64,000 nucleotides of DNA, from contig CADADB010000002.1 of assembly GCA_902786595.1 (NCBI GenBank), positions 419-64,418 of the forward strand, given 5' to 3'. Shown here piece after piece: positions 49,594 to 58,176 of this stretch. Source of the DNA: an uncultured Bacteroidota bacterium. Its GTDB lineage: Bacteria; Bacteroidota; Bacteroidia; Bacteroidales; WCHB1-69. The notes below the pieces were generated by a model. It did not search any database and was not told the DNA's origin. It saw nothing but the letters and a program-made list of their open reading frames with translations. Positions within the stretch are counted from its first letter, which is position 1, and each line of letters starts with the position of its first letter. Both the position numbers and the translations under genes were made by a program.

Positions 49594-52239
49594 CTATTGC
49601 CTGTTGCCTATTGCCTGTTGCCTATTGCCATTTTTTCCTGTCAGCAGCCCCTGTATCTCGTTCAACTTCATTAACGCCTCCACGGGCGTGAGACTGTTGA
49701 TGTCCAAACCGACGATGGTCTCTTTGACTTCGAGGAGCAGCGGGTCGTCCAAGTTGATGAAACTCAGCTGGTAGCTATCGTCCTTGGGCTTCTCGATGTG
49801 CACCTCCTCGCCCTTCTCTTCGCGGCGGGCGCGGGACTCTTCGAGCTGCTTGAGGATCTCTTCGGCGCGGCGCAGCACGGCGGGAGGCATACCGGCCATG
49901 CGAGCCACGTGGATGCCGAAACTGTGCTCGCTGCCACCCTCTTCTAACTTGCGCAGGAAATAGACCTTGTTGTCGAGCTCCTTCACCGACACGTGGTAGT
50001 TCTTGATGCGGGGGAACTGCGCGGCCATGTCGTTGAGCTCGTGGTAGTGCGTGGCGAACAGCACCTTGGCGTGGTGGAGCGGGTTCTCGTGCAAGTACTC
50101 GGCGATGGACCAAGCGATGGAGATGCCGTCGTAAGTGCTTGTGCCCCTGCCGATTTCGTCCAACAGCACGAGACTGCGGTTGGTGACGTTGTTGAGGATG
50201 TTGGCGGTCTCGTTCATCTCGACCATGAAGGTGGATTCCCCGGTGGAGATGTTGTCGGAGGCGCCCACGCGGGTGAAGATCTTATCGACGATGCCGATGA
50301 TACACTCGCGGGCGGGCACGTAGCAGCCCATCTGCGCCATCAGCGTGATGAGGGCGGTCTGCCGCAGCAACGCCGACTTACCCGACATGTTCGGCCCGGT
50401 GATCACGATGATCTGCTGCTTGTCCGTGTCCAAGTAGATGTCGTTGGCGATGTAGGGTTCTTCGGGCGGGAGCTGCCGCTCGATCACCGGGTGACGGCCG
50501 TCTTTGATGTCGATGCTCTGGAAGTTGCTGATGGTCGGCTTGGTATATTGGTATTGCACGGCGCAGTAGGCGAAAGCGTTGAGCACGTCGAGACGGGCGG
50601 CGAGACGGGCGTTGTTCTGAATGATGGGGATGTAGTCGGCGAGACTGACCACCAGTTCGTTATAGAGTCGCACCTCGATTTCGAGAATCTTCTCCTGGGC
50701 GGTCAATATCTTGGTTTCCAGTTCTTTGAGTTCCTCGGTGATATAGCGTTCGCTGCCGGTGAGGGTCTGCTTGCGGGTCCACTCCGCCGGCACCTTTGAC
50801 TTGTAGGTGTTCGTCACCTCAAGGTAATAGCCGAACACGTTGTTGAAGCCGATTTTCAGCGAGTTGATGCCGGTTTTCTCGGCTTCGCGCTGCTGGATGT
50901 CGGCGAGGATGCCGCGACTGTTGGTGGCCAGGTCGGTGAGCTCGTCGAGTTCAGCGTTGACGCCGCGCTGGAAGATGCCGCCTTTGCTCGGCACCACCGG
51001 CGGGTCTTCGCGAATCTCCTTCTCGATGCGCTTGCAGACGTTCACGCAGGGGTTGAGCTTGTCGGCAATTTCCTTCAGGATAGGCGATTGCGCTTTCTCG
51101 CAGAGGGCTTTCAGCTGTTCGGCGGCGCGCAGGGAGGTGGCCAACTGCAATGCCTCGCGCGGGTTGATTTTACCTGTGGCGATCTTCGAGACCATCCGCT
51201 CCAAGTCGCCCATCTGCTTGAGGATGTCGGTTAGCTGGCAGGTAAAATCCTGGTTGTTAATAAGATACTCCACCACGGAAAGACGCTTGTCGATGAGTGA
51301 CTTCTCCTTCAGCGGCATGAGAATCCATTTGCGCAGCATACGGGAGCCCATCGGGGTTTGGGTCTCGTCGAGCACGTCGAGCAGGGTAACGGCGTTCTCG
51401 TTGGACGAGTGGATCAGTTCGAGGTTTCGGATGGTGAACTTGTCGAGCCAGACGTACAAATCCTCCTCAATGCGACTTATCTTGGTGATATGCTGTATTT
51501 TATGGTTCTGCGTCTCGTAGATGTAATGGAGGGCGGCGCCGGCGGCGATGATGCCGAGAGGCAGGTCCTCCACGCCGAAACCCTTGAGCGATTTGGTGTG
51601 GAAGTGCTTGGTCAGCAGCTCGCGGGTGTAGTCGGTTTTGAAAACCCAGTCGTCGAGCTGGGTGAGCAGCATTTTCTCTCCGAAATTCTGCTTGAAGGTC
51701 TGCGTTTTGCCCTTCTGGATGACCAGCTCCATCGGTTTGAAGTTCTGGAAGAGCTTGTCGAGGTATTCATAGTTCCCTTCAGCGATGTAAAATTCGCCGG
51801 TGGAGATGTCGAGGAAGGCGATACCGCTCTGTTTGTCGGTAAGATGGATGGCGGCGAGGAAGTTGTTCTCGCGCTGTTCGAGTACCTTGTCGTTGATGGA
51901 GACACCAGGCGTAACCAGCTCAATGATACCGCGTTTCACAAGCGTTTTGGTGAGTTTGGGATCTTCGAGTTGTTCGCAGATGGCCACGCGGTAGCCGGCG
52001 CGCACAAGCCGCGGCAGGTACGTGTCGAGGGCGTGGTGGGGAAATCCCGCCAGCTCGGTCTGCGACGCGCCCTTCCCGTGACGGGTCAGCGTGATACCTA
52101 AAATCTTGGACGATTTGACGGCGTCTTCGCCGTATGTCTCGTAAAAATCCCCCACGCGAAACAGTAAAATGGCATCGGGATGTTTGGCCTTGAATTGGTT
52201 ATACTGCCTCATCAGAGGGGTCTCAGCACACTTTTCCAT
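49594..52239 (-). CDS. mutS: DNA mismatch repair protein MutS
   Basis: An 881-residue MutS that binds mismatches and recruits MutL. The N-terminal mismatch-reading FYE is in LFRVGDFYETYGEDA. The ATPase has Walker A (TGPNMSGKSALLRQ), the dimer motif DNISTGESTFMVEM, Walker B (VLLDEIGRGTSTYDG) and the ATHYHEL motif. The family usually ends soon after the helix-turn-helix (LTPVEALMKLNEIQGLL). Here the last 13 residues (KNGNRQQAIGNRQ) are encoded by an intergenic-type CTATTGCCTGTTGC repeat (49596-49631), so the stop codon has drifted into it. The promoter is at 52259-52266. Confidence 0.97.
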   Translation of the reverse strand: MEKCAETPLMRQYNQFKAKHPDAILLFRVGDFYETYGEDAVKSSKILGITLTRHGKGASQTELAGFPHHALDTYLPRLVRAGYRVAICEQLEDPKLTKTLVKRGIIELVTPGVSINDKVLEQRENNFLAAIHLTDKQSGIAFLDISTGEFYIAEGNYEYLDKLFQNFKPMELVIQKGKTQTFKQNFGEKMLLTQLDDWVFKTDYTRELLTKHFHTKSLKGFGVEDLPLGIIAAGAALHYIYETQNHKIQHITKISRIEEDLYVWLDKFTIRNLELIHSSNENAVTLLDVLDETQTPMGSRMLRKWILMPLKEKSLIDKRLSVVEYLINNQDFTCQLTDILKQMGDLERMVSKIATGKINPREALQLATSLRAAEQLKALCEKAQSPILKEIADKLNPCVNVCKRIEKEIREDPPVVPSKGGIFQRGVNAELDELTDLATNSRGILADIQQREAEKTGINSLKIGFNNVFGYYLEVTNTYKSKVPAEWTRKQTLTGSERYITEELKELETKILTAQEKILEIEVRLYNELVVSLADYIPIIQNNARLAARLDVLNAFAYCAVQYQYTKPTISNFQSIDIKDGRHPVIERQLPPEEPYIANDIYLDTDKQQIIVITGPNMSGKSALLRQTALITLMAQMGCYVPARECIIGIVDKIFTRVGASDNISTGESTFMVEMNETANILNNVTNRSLVLLDEIGRGTSTYDGISIAWSIAEYLHENPLHHAKVLFATHYHELNDMAAQFPRIKNYHVSVKELDNKVYFLRKLEEGGSEHSFGIHVARMAGMPPAVLRRAEEILKQLEESRARREEKGEEVHIEKPKDDSYQLSFINLDDPLLLEVKETIVGLDINSLTPVEALMKLNEIQGLLTGKNGNRQQAIGNRQ

Positions 52240-52258
52240 CTTCTCAATTTTAAGACGG

Positions 52259-52266
52259 CAAAGGTA
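52259..52266 (-). promoter_or_regulatory. -7 box for mutS
   Basis: TACCTTTG on the minus strand, 19 bases before the mutS ATG. Confidence 0.6.
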
Positions 52267-52390
52267 CGATTTTCTTTGGAATTTTGACCACTATCTCCCC
52301 ATTATCTTCCGTTTTAATGCATTATTATCTTTTCTTAACACATTTTGTGCAGGAAACGGGTGTTTTTGGGTTACACGGTTAGGGTGGGTT

Positions 52391-52418
52391 GTAGAGACGT
52401 TTCATGAAACGTCTCTAC
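52391..52418. repeat. 28-bp palindrome (family copy 7)
   Basis: A perfect palindrome with arms GTAGAGACG/CGTCTCTAC and core TTTCATGAAA. It begins ten bases past the stop codon of the glycosyltransferase gene (minus strand). Confidence 0.88.
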
Positions 52419-52428
52419 AGGGGGGAAA

Positions 52429-53586
52429 TCAAAACAATTCGTTCAATTTTCGTGTCGCGTTGGTCCAGTCGTAATGTTCATATACGAAATCGTGTCCGCG
52501 TGTCGCATATTCTTGGTAATAAGCGGAATCCGTGAGCAGACGGTCGAGCGTGTCCACGTATTGTCGGGTGGTGCTGCAGGCGATGACGGCCCCTTCCTTG
52601 GCGGCGGGATCCAGTGGCTTGGCGGCCAACGGCGAGGTGACGCACGGCAATTTCATAGCCATAGCTTCCAACAGCTTGTTTTGCAGACCGGTACCCAACC
52701 GCATCGGAGCAATGAAGATGCGCGAAAGGGCGTAGCAGTCGGTCATGGAGGGCACCCAACCCGTGACGGTGACGTAGTCGCTCTGCAGGGCACGGACCTT
52801 CTTGGCGGGGTCGGCGCCGGCGAGCATCAGCCGCACCTCCGGATGCTTTTTCCGCAGCTCGGGCAGAATCTCCTTGACCAAATAGACGGCTGCATCCACG
52901 TTGGGCGGGTAGTTCATGTTGCCCGAGAAGATGAGGTCGTGGGTTTTCGGCACCGCGTCGTGACTGAATTTAGCGAAATCCACCCCATTGGGAACCACCA
53001 CAATTTCCTCTTTCATAGGGTGTTGTATGCAATCGCGGTCCAAGGCGGTAATCATGGTCTTGCCTTCGAAATCGTCGAAGATATCGGTTTCATAGTGGGC
53101 GATGCGGTGGCCTTCCATCCGCATCACAGACCGGAACAGCGGGAATGCCTTCTGCGCCCGCCGCTCCATCCCCATGGAGAAAGCATCTTGATAATCAAGT
53201 ACTTTTGGGATTCTGCAGTGACGCACGTACTCCGCCATCCGGAAGAGTTGGCAGTAAATCCGGTCGGGCTGCACTTCCTGAATGATCTTGTCGATCCGCT
53301 TGTGGTTGCGGTGGCTGTAGAAGTAGCCGCACTGCAGGGGGAGTCCCACGAATAGGGAGGCCGCCATGTTGAGGACGCTGCGTAGGGGAGATTGCCGCAG
53401 AAAGTGAATCTCGCGACAGTACGGGGTCAGTTCGCGCATCGCCTCTTCGGGCACGCTACGGCTGTAGAGCGCCACCAGGTAGAGGTCGTGCCATTTCGAC
53501 AGTTCCCGGATCTGGTAGTAGGCTCTCAGCTTGTCGCCCTTCTCCAACGGGAAGGGGATGCGGGAAAGGACCACTAATATCTTCAT
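52429..53586 (-). CDS. Glycosyltransferase (GT4-like, GT-B fold)
   Basis: The ATG at 53586 gives a 385-residue protein; a longer frame from 53643 would add a leader overlapping the promoter. N-terminal acceptor domain: KILVVLSRIPFPLEKGDKLR. C-terminal donor domain: VVVPNGVDFAKF, LIFSGNMNYPPNVDA, VTGWVPSMTDCYALS and IFIAPMRLGTGLQNKLLEAM, the family's sugar-nucleotide site. The pattern resembles the TIGR03087-type exopolysaccharide sugar transferases. Donor and acceptor are unknown. It is a single gene between mutS and ftcD; no polysaccharide cluster is near. A CCGAAC/GTTCGG hairpin lies in the leader. Confidence 0.87.
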   Translation of the reverse strand: MKILVVLSRIPFPLEKGDKLRAYYQIRELSKWHDLYLVALYSRSVPEEAMRELTPYCREIHFLRQSPLRSVLNMAASLFVGLPLQCGYFYSHRNHKRIDKIIQEVQPDRIYCQLFRMAEYVRHCRIPKVLDYQDAFSMGMERRAQKAFPLFRSVMRMEGHRIAHYETDIFDDFEGKTMITALDRDCIQHPMKEEIVVVPNGVDFAKFSHDAVPKTHDLIFSGNMNYPPNVDAAVYLVKEILPELRKKHPEVRLMLAGADPAKKVRALQSDYVTVTGWVPSMTDCYALSRIFIAPMRLGTGLQNKLLEAMAMKLPCVTSPLAAKPLDPAAKEGAVIACSTTRQYVDTLDRLLTDSAYYQEYATRGHDFVYEHYDWTNATRKLNELF

Positions 53587-53632
53587 TCTGACAATATTAC
53601 GACTTAAAAAGCCGAACGTTCTGTTCGGACGG

Positions 53633-53640
53633 CAAAGATA
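53633..53640 (-). promoter_or_regulatory. -7 box for the glycosyltransferase gene
   Basis: TATCTTTG on the minus strand, 46 bases before the ATG at 53586. Confidence 0.55.
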
Positions 53641-53650
53641 CAATTTTAAT

Positions 53651-53690
53651 GGTTATAGGTTATGGGTTATTGGTTATTGAAGCTGGGTTT
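53651..53690. repeat. GGTTATAGGTTATGGGTTATTGG repeat family (copy), with GAAGCTGG tail
   Basis: Heptamers of GGTTATA/GGTTATT followed by GAAGCTGGGTTTGG, shared with 23438-23461. At 53740-53764 there is a reversed copy of the serC-serA TCACTGTT repeat, and at 53836-53866 CGCAAATCG units abut the ftcD stop. Confidence 0.6.
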
Positions 53691-53764
53691 GGTTTCATGA
53701 AATCGAGCTTTAATAACATCGGCAAAGATACAAATTTTAGTGAACAGTGAATAGTGAGTAGAAG

Positions 53765-53809
53765 AATGCCGTTGCGAGAACACGATAATCGCATCTCCAC
53801 AACGGCATT
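53765..53809. repeat. Hairpin AATGCCGTTG / CAACGGCATT between ftcD and the glycosyltransferase gene
   Basis: Ten-bp perfect arms around a 25-base loop that itself contains a weak inverted repeat (GAACACGATAATCGCATCTC). It lies 60 bases past the ftcD stop. There is no good T-run, so a role as terminator is uncertain. Confidence 0.5.
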
Positions 53810-53869
53810 TTCTGATATTAACGGTTCCGATTTATTCGCAAATCGCAAACCGTAAATCGCAAATCGCTA

Positions 53870-55567
53870 CTACCCGATCACCTTCTCCGTCTTTTTCATC
53901 AGGCGGCGTTCGAGGGCGTCGACTTTGACCACGTAGTCGTGCGCCTTGTTGATCATCATCTCGGCCCACTCCTTGTCTTTCAGCGAGGAGGCGTTGATTT
54001 TGACGTTGAGGTAGGCGCCGTGGACGGCCGCGCGGGCGCAAAGCACGCCGACACCGGCGTCAGAGACGCTGGCGGGATTGCCCTTGTTGATCATCGCCTC
54101 GCAGATTTCGAACACCTTGAAGGAGGTCTCGATGGTGCGCATCGGCACTTCGGTGGCGTATTTGGTGGCGTCCTGGATGGCCTGCGAACGGGCTTCCTTC
54201 TCTTCGGGCGTGCCCTTCGGCATTCCGAACGCGTTCATAATCACGTTGAAAGCGTTGGTGTCCTCATCCACGAGGGCAAGCAGCTGATCTTTCACCAATT
54301 GACCCTTTTCGGCCCATTCAGAAAACCAAGCCCACTTGTCGTCCCAGCCGGGTTTGTGGGAGGAGAGGTTGGCGACCATCGTGCCGAGGGCGGCACCGAG
54401 GGAGCCCATATAGGCGGAGATGGAGCCGCCGCCAGGAGCCGGACTTTCGGAGGCCGTCTCGTTGGCGAAACCGGTGCAGGTCATATTGACCAACTTCGGC
54501 GTAGTGTCCTCTTTCTCAAGCAGATATTCGATAACTTTCTCTTCGGGGTTGAAGGGTTTGAGGTCGTCCAAGCCCATGGATTTCACGGCGATCTTCACCA
54601 TCTCCTTCTCGTCGATACCGAGGGAGCGGTGCTGTTTGGCGAGGTAGTATTTGCCGGCCTGGATGAGCACTTTCTTGGGGATGAGGCCCACGATTTCCGC
54701 ACCTGTGACGCGGATACCGCGTTTGGCGGCCTTGGCGGTCACCTCGTCGAAGGCGACGTGCAGCGGCGTGGCGTTGATGTCGGTGATGTTCATCGAGACT
54801 TGCGCGATGCCGTATTCCTCAATGTACCAGCCGATGGCCTTGGTGCCCTTCAGCGTGCCGGGGAGCATCACCACGTTGCCGTTCTCGTCGAGCACTTTCT
54901 TGCCGGTGATCTTGTTGCCCTCGCGTTTCGGGCGGCCCTTTTCGCGCACGTCGAAGGCGATGGCGTTGGCGCGGCGCGTGGAGGTGGTGTTGAGGTTGTA
55001 GTTGACGGCGATGAGGAAGTCGCGGGCGCCCACGGCCGTGGCACCGCTCTTGGCGACGCTCTCCGTGAACTTGTTGGGACCGAAGTCGGGCTTCCACTCC
55101 TTGGAGGTGATGCGCTCCTTCAGGGCTTCGTACTCACCCTGACGGCAGTTGGCGAGGTTGCGGCGCTCGGGCTTGAACGCGGCGTTCTCGTAGCAATAGA
55201 CGGGGATGTTCAGCTCCTTGCCGACCCGTTCGGCCAGCTGGCGGGCATATTCCACGGTCTCTTCCATCGTGATGTTGGCGATGGGCACGAGCGGACACAC
55301 GTCGGTGGCGCCGAAACGCGGGTGATCACCATGGTGGTTGCGCATGTCGATGAGCTCCTGGCACTTGGCGATGAGCTTCACGGCGGCATCAACCACATAG
55401 TGCGGTTCGCCCACGAAAGTGACGACCGTGCGGTTGGTGGTGGCGCCGGGATCCACATCCAACAAAGTCACGCCTTCCGCCTGACGAATCACGTCGGCCA
55501 CTTGGTTGATAATCTCTTGATTTCTTCCCTCACTGAAATTAGGAACGCATTCGATTAACTGTTTCAT
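53870..55567 (-). CDS. ftcD: Bifunctional glutamate formimidoyltransferase / formimidoyl-THF cyclodeaminase
   Basis: A 565-residue two-domain enzyme. Residues 1 to about 330 are the transferase (IECVPNFSEGRNQEII, VTFVGEPHYVVDAAVKLI, NHHGDHPRFGATDVCPL). Residues about 360-565 are the cyclodeaminase (SPAPGGGSISAYMGSLGAAL). It takes the formimino group from formiminoglutamate to THF, then releases ammonia to give 5,10-methenyl-THF. This ends histidine degradation. hutH, hutU and hutI are not in the window. A 5-formyl-THF cyclo-ligase gene lies at 33 kb, so one-carbon traffic is represented twice, at distance. The promoter is at 55618-55625. Confidence 0.94.
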   Translation of the reverse strand: MKQLIECVPNFSEGRNQEIINQVADVIRQAEGVTLLDVDPGATTNRTVVTFVGEPHYVVDAAVKLIAKCQELIDMRNHHGDHPRFGATDVCPLVPIANITMEETVEYARQLAERVGKELNIPVYCYENAAFKPERRNLANCRQGEYEALKERITSKEWKPDFGPNKFTESVAKSGATAVGARDFLIAVNYNLNTTSTRRANAIAFDVREKGRPKREGNKITGKKVLDENGNVVMLPGTLKGTKAIGWYIEEYGIAQVSMNITDINATPLHVAFDEVTAKAAKRGIRVTGAEIVGLIPKKVLIQAGKYYLAKQHRSLGIDEKEMVKIAVKSMGLDDLKPFNPEEKVIEYLLEKEDTTPKLVNMTCTGFANETASESPAPGGGSISAYMGSLGAALGTMVANLSSHKPGWDDKWAWFSEWAEKGQLVKDQLLALVDEDTNAFNVIMNAFGMPKGTPEEKEARSQAIQDATKYATEVPMRTIETSFKVFEICEAMINKGNPASVSDAGVGVLCARAAVHGAYLNVKINASSLKDKEWAEMMINKAHDYVVKVDALERRLMKKTEKVIG

Positions 55568-55617
55568 TTTATAACGTATTGATTATTAAAATTTTTGATT
55601 CTCACAAAAGAAGTTTG

Positions 55618-55625
55618 CAAATGTA
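55618..55625 (-). promoter_or_regulatory. -7 box for ftcD
   Basis: TACATTTG on the minus strand, 50 bases before the ATG at 55567. Confidence 0.55.
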
Positions 55626-55644
55626 CATAATTTAAGAATACGGA

Positions 55645-55675
55645 CATAAAAAAAGGCGGTCTGAAACGACCGCCT
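55645..55675 (-). terminator. Intrinsic terminator after the C10 protease gene
   Basis: AGGCGGTC (55654-55661) pairs with GACCGCCT (55668-55675), six-base loop. On the minus strand a T-run follows, 25 bases past the protease stop. It separates the protease from the ftcD promoter. Confidence 0.85.
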
Positions 55676-55700
55676 ATATACAATATTGTAAGTATCGGGA

Positions 55701-57986
55701 TTATCTAACCACGATTTTCTGGATGTTGCTGCCGTTTTCGTTGCTCAGATGGAGGAAATAAACGCCCTTTGCAAAATTGTTCACGTCAATTTTGTACATC
55801 TCAGTACCGCCGGCATGGTTGAATTGGTCAACATAGACGGTTTTGCCCATCATGTCCACCATCTTGGCGTTGAATTGTTGAGCTTCATTGGAAGTTACTT
55901 CAACATTCACGAAAGAGGTGGCAGGGTTCGGATAGACGTTGATTTCTGTTTCATCGAATTGATTGATACCGGTGGTAATACCGTAATATTCTAATTCAAA
56001 ACCGCTGCCTTGAAGCATGTTGTCGGATGCGAAGCGGATGATGAACTTAGAGGTAGGCACGCCAGCAATGTTGAAGAGCGGGGCGTCAACGGTGTACACG
56101 GAAGTCGGCATGTTGTTCATATCGTAGTGAGCCACTAACTCTTTGGTGGAGCTATTGGGTGTCTTTTGGTTGTAAATGTCCACGAAATCACCTTGTTTCA
56201 AATCAAATTTATGGAAAGCATAGACCAGTTGGTCCGTAAATTTCAGATTCAAAGTGTATTCGCACACATTGGAAGCACGGTAGGTGTCGTCGCTTGTTTC
56301 ATTGTTGGGCTTGTCTGTCAAGACGTTGTATTGATCTGTGAAGGTTTTATCTACACAAGCGCTCTTGTTGAAGCTCTTCACATTGTAGTCAAGGACAAAG
56401 CCGTAGTCAGTGGCAGAGTTGGCGGTTGAGGTGAAGACCACAAGCACGCTGTCGGAATTGATGGTGATGGCGCCGGGGAGGGCTTCTCCTTGATAGTCGC
56501 CGTGTTCGCAGTTCGTGATGTTGGTGTAATCATTGCAAGCGGCCATCAAATAGTTGCCACTGTATTGTTGTCTGATACCGGAAGCTTCTGTGCCGCCGTT
56601 ATAAATAGTCACAAAGTCACCGCTTTTGACTTTAAGTTTGGAGAACTTAAGTTCGTAGGAGGTAGCTTCGGGGCATGCCAACACCCATCTGCGATTGGAG
56701 TTTTGGGCGTATTTCATGTTGCCTGCGCCATCGCTGATGGTACCAAAGCTGGCCGTAACGCGGGTAAAGCTTTCAGCGGGTTTTTGAATGAGGGCGCTGT
56801 CGGGCATCAATTTGAGCATCATAGAGTTGGAACCTTGTTCATTGAAAACACCGGAACCTTGTGAAGACTGTTTGTTGATCAGATAGTAGCCGTTGCTGTT
56901 GCCTGCCCAGCCCCAGTTCACATGGAAATAGGTGGCGTTATTGATAGTGGTGTAGCCGTCCACAATCCAAGCGTGACCGCCGGCTTGCGAGCTACGGCCG
57001 GAGAAGAACAAAGGTCTGTGTTGGTCCAATTCCTCTTTGGCCATGTTTTCCCAAAGATACATCAAGGTGTCGTTGGGAACCACATCCGCGATGCTTTTGA
57101 ACTGGCCGTTTTCAGAGAAGAAATAGCGGTTTTGTAATGCACCTAAAGCATATTCAGACTGTGAGCCGGATCCGTCCCAGCCGTAGGACATACGGACAGA
57201 AACACCACAGTGGTAAATCAATTTTGCCAATTCGCCATCGTATGCATTCAAAGAGTTTGCCATAGCATTGTAATCATACTTTGCTTGGGAATAGTTGACA
57301 GTTTGGGCGGGATAGGTGTAGATTAATTCGCCTTCATCGCTGTACTCGCGGGGAATGTAGGAAACTGTGCCGAAGCCGTGATCTGGGAAACGGTAATAAT
57401 AGAGGATGTTGGCCATGGTCAATGCCACACAACCAACGGGGGTATGGTAGTCATCATTATATGAGTTCTGGGGATTGTAGGGGCACATGGTGTTGTAGAA
57501 CTGCTCTTGGGTCCAACGGGTGGTGACCAAAGGTTCAACGCAGGGATTGCCTTTGGGGGCGTTGTAGGGAGTGAAATCAGAAGCCAGATAGTGATTCCAA
57601 GAATTGCGGACTTTCAGAGCGGCTGACGGATTTTCCAACAGATAGGCGATTTCTTTCGCATAGTTTTCCGTGTAAAGGTCAGCGCCGGTTCCTTTTTTGA
57701 AATTGCTTTCCAGGGAGAAAGCCAGAATGGGGTTGGCCAAATCGGTTGCGGAAACGATGATAAATCCTTTGTTGCCAACGCTGAAACGATAGGTCACAGG
57801 GGTGCCATCCGCGGAATATTCGGTGCTTTCCAGCACAAGTTCCATTTGACTGGCTTTCACGGCGCCCACACGTTCTGAGAGGAAGTTCTTAGATGCTTGC
57901 ATGGCATCACCCACGGGGATCACGTTCACCGCGTAGGTCATTGTGATGAACATCAGTAATGATGCTAAAAGGGTAAATTTTTTCAT
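55701..57986 (-). CDS. C10-family cysteine protease with T9SS sorting domain
   Basis: A 761-residue secreted protease. Signal peptide 1-19 (ending MTYA); a Spi-type inhibitory propeptide about 20-135; then the streptopain-like peptidase with catalytic Cys186 in TPVGCVALTMANILYYYRF and His338 in SSQAGGHAWIVDGY, followed by FHVNWGWAGNSNGYY. Residues about 410-665 hold two CUB-like or beta-sandwich domains. The last 75 form a type A sorting signal (INVYPNPATSFVNVEV, AKMVDMMGKTVYVD, KGVYFLHLSNENG, IQKIVVR). Relatives include streptopain, interpain A and PrtT. It should be exported by T9SS, with autoprocessing. Its promoter and terminator are its own. Confidence 0.92.
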   Translation of the reverse strand: MKKFTLLASLLMFITMTYAVNVIPVGDAMQASKNFLSERVGAVKASQMELVLESTEYSADGTPVTYRFSVGNKGFIIVSATDLANPILAFSLESNFKKGTGADLYTENYAKEIAYLLENPSAALKVRNSWNHYLASDFTPYNAPKGNPCVEPLVTTRWTQEQFYNTMCPYNPQNSYNDDYHTPVGCVALTMANILYYYRFPDHGFGTVSYIPREYSDEGELIYTYPAQTVNYSQAKYDYNAMANSLNAYDGELAKLIYHCGVSVRMSYGWDGSGSQSEYALGALQNRYFFSENGQFKSIADVVPNDTLMYLWENMAKEELDQHRPLFFSGRSSQAGGHAWIVDGYTTINNATYFHVNWGWAGNSNGYYLINKQSSQGSGVFNEQGSNSMMLKLMPDSALIQKPAESFTRVTASFGTISDGAGNMKYAQNSNRRWVLACPEATSYELKFSKLKVKSGDFVTIYNGGTEASGIRQQYSGNYLMAACNDYTNITNCEHGDYQGEALPGAITINSDSVLVVFTSTANSATDYGFVLDYNVKSFNKSACVDKTFTDQYNVLTDKPNNETSDDTYRASNVCEYTLNLKFTDQLVYAFHKFDLKQGDFVDIYNQKTPNSSTKELVAHYDMNNMPTSVYTVDAPLFNIAGVPTSKFIIRFASDNMLQGSGFELEYYGITTGINQFDETEINVYPNPATSFVNVEVTSNEAQQFNAKMVDMMGKTVYVDQFNHAGGTEMYKIDVNNFAKGVYFLHLSNENGSNIQKIVVR

Positions 57987-58034
57987 ACTCTATAAATTTT
58001 TATTTATAACTATTCCAATTAATAATATAGCCCG

Positions 58035-58042
58035 CAAAAATA
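58035..58042 (-). promoter_or_regulatory. -7 box for the C10 protease gene
   Basis: TATTTTTG on the minus strand, 48 bases before the ATG at 57986. Confidence 0.6.
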
Positions 58043-58112
58043 CAAAAAAAATTATTCCAATTAAATATCTTGATGAACATTTTTAATTTTATGCTGTTTT
58101 AGGAGTTTTTTG

Positions 58113-58120
58113 TATTTTTG
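58113..58120 (+). promoter_or_regulatory. -7 box for the flavodiiron operon
   Basis: TATTTTTG, 56 bases before the ATG at 58177. It diverges from the protease promoter 70 bases away. Confidence 0.6.
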
Positions 58121-58176
58121 CAGTTCTGTTTTGTGGAATAAGCAAATGTTTTTAAGACAATTAGTTAGGTGAAAGT

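Noticed and set aside
53939-55558. 539-residue plus-strand open frame over ftcD
   Set aside because: Antisense to a motif-complete enzyme; His/Val/Gly-rich with no recognisable domain.
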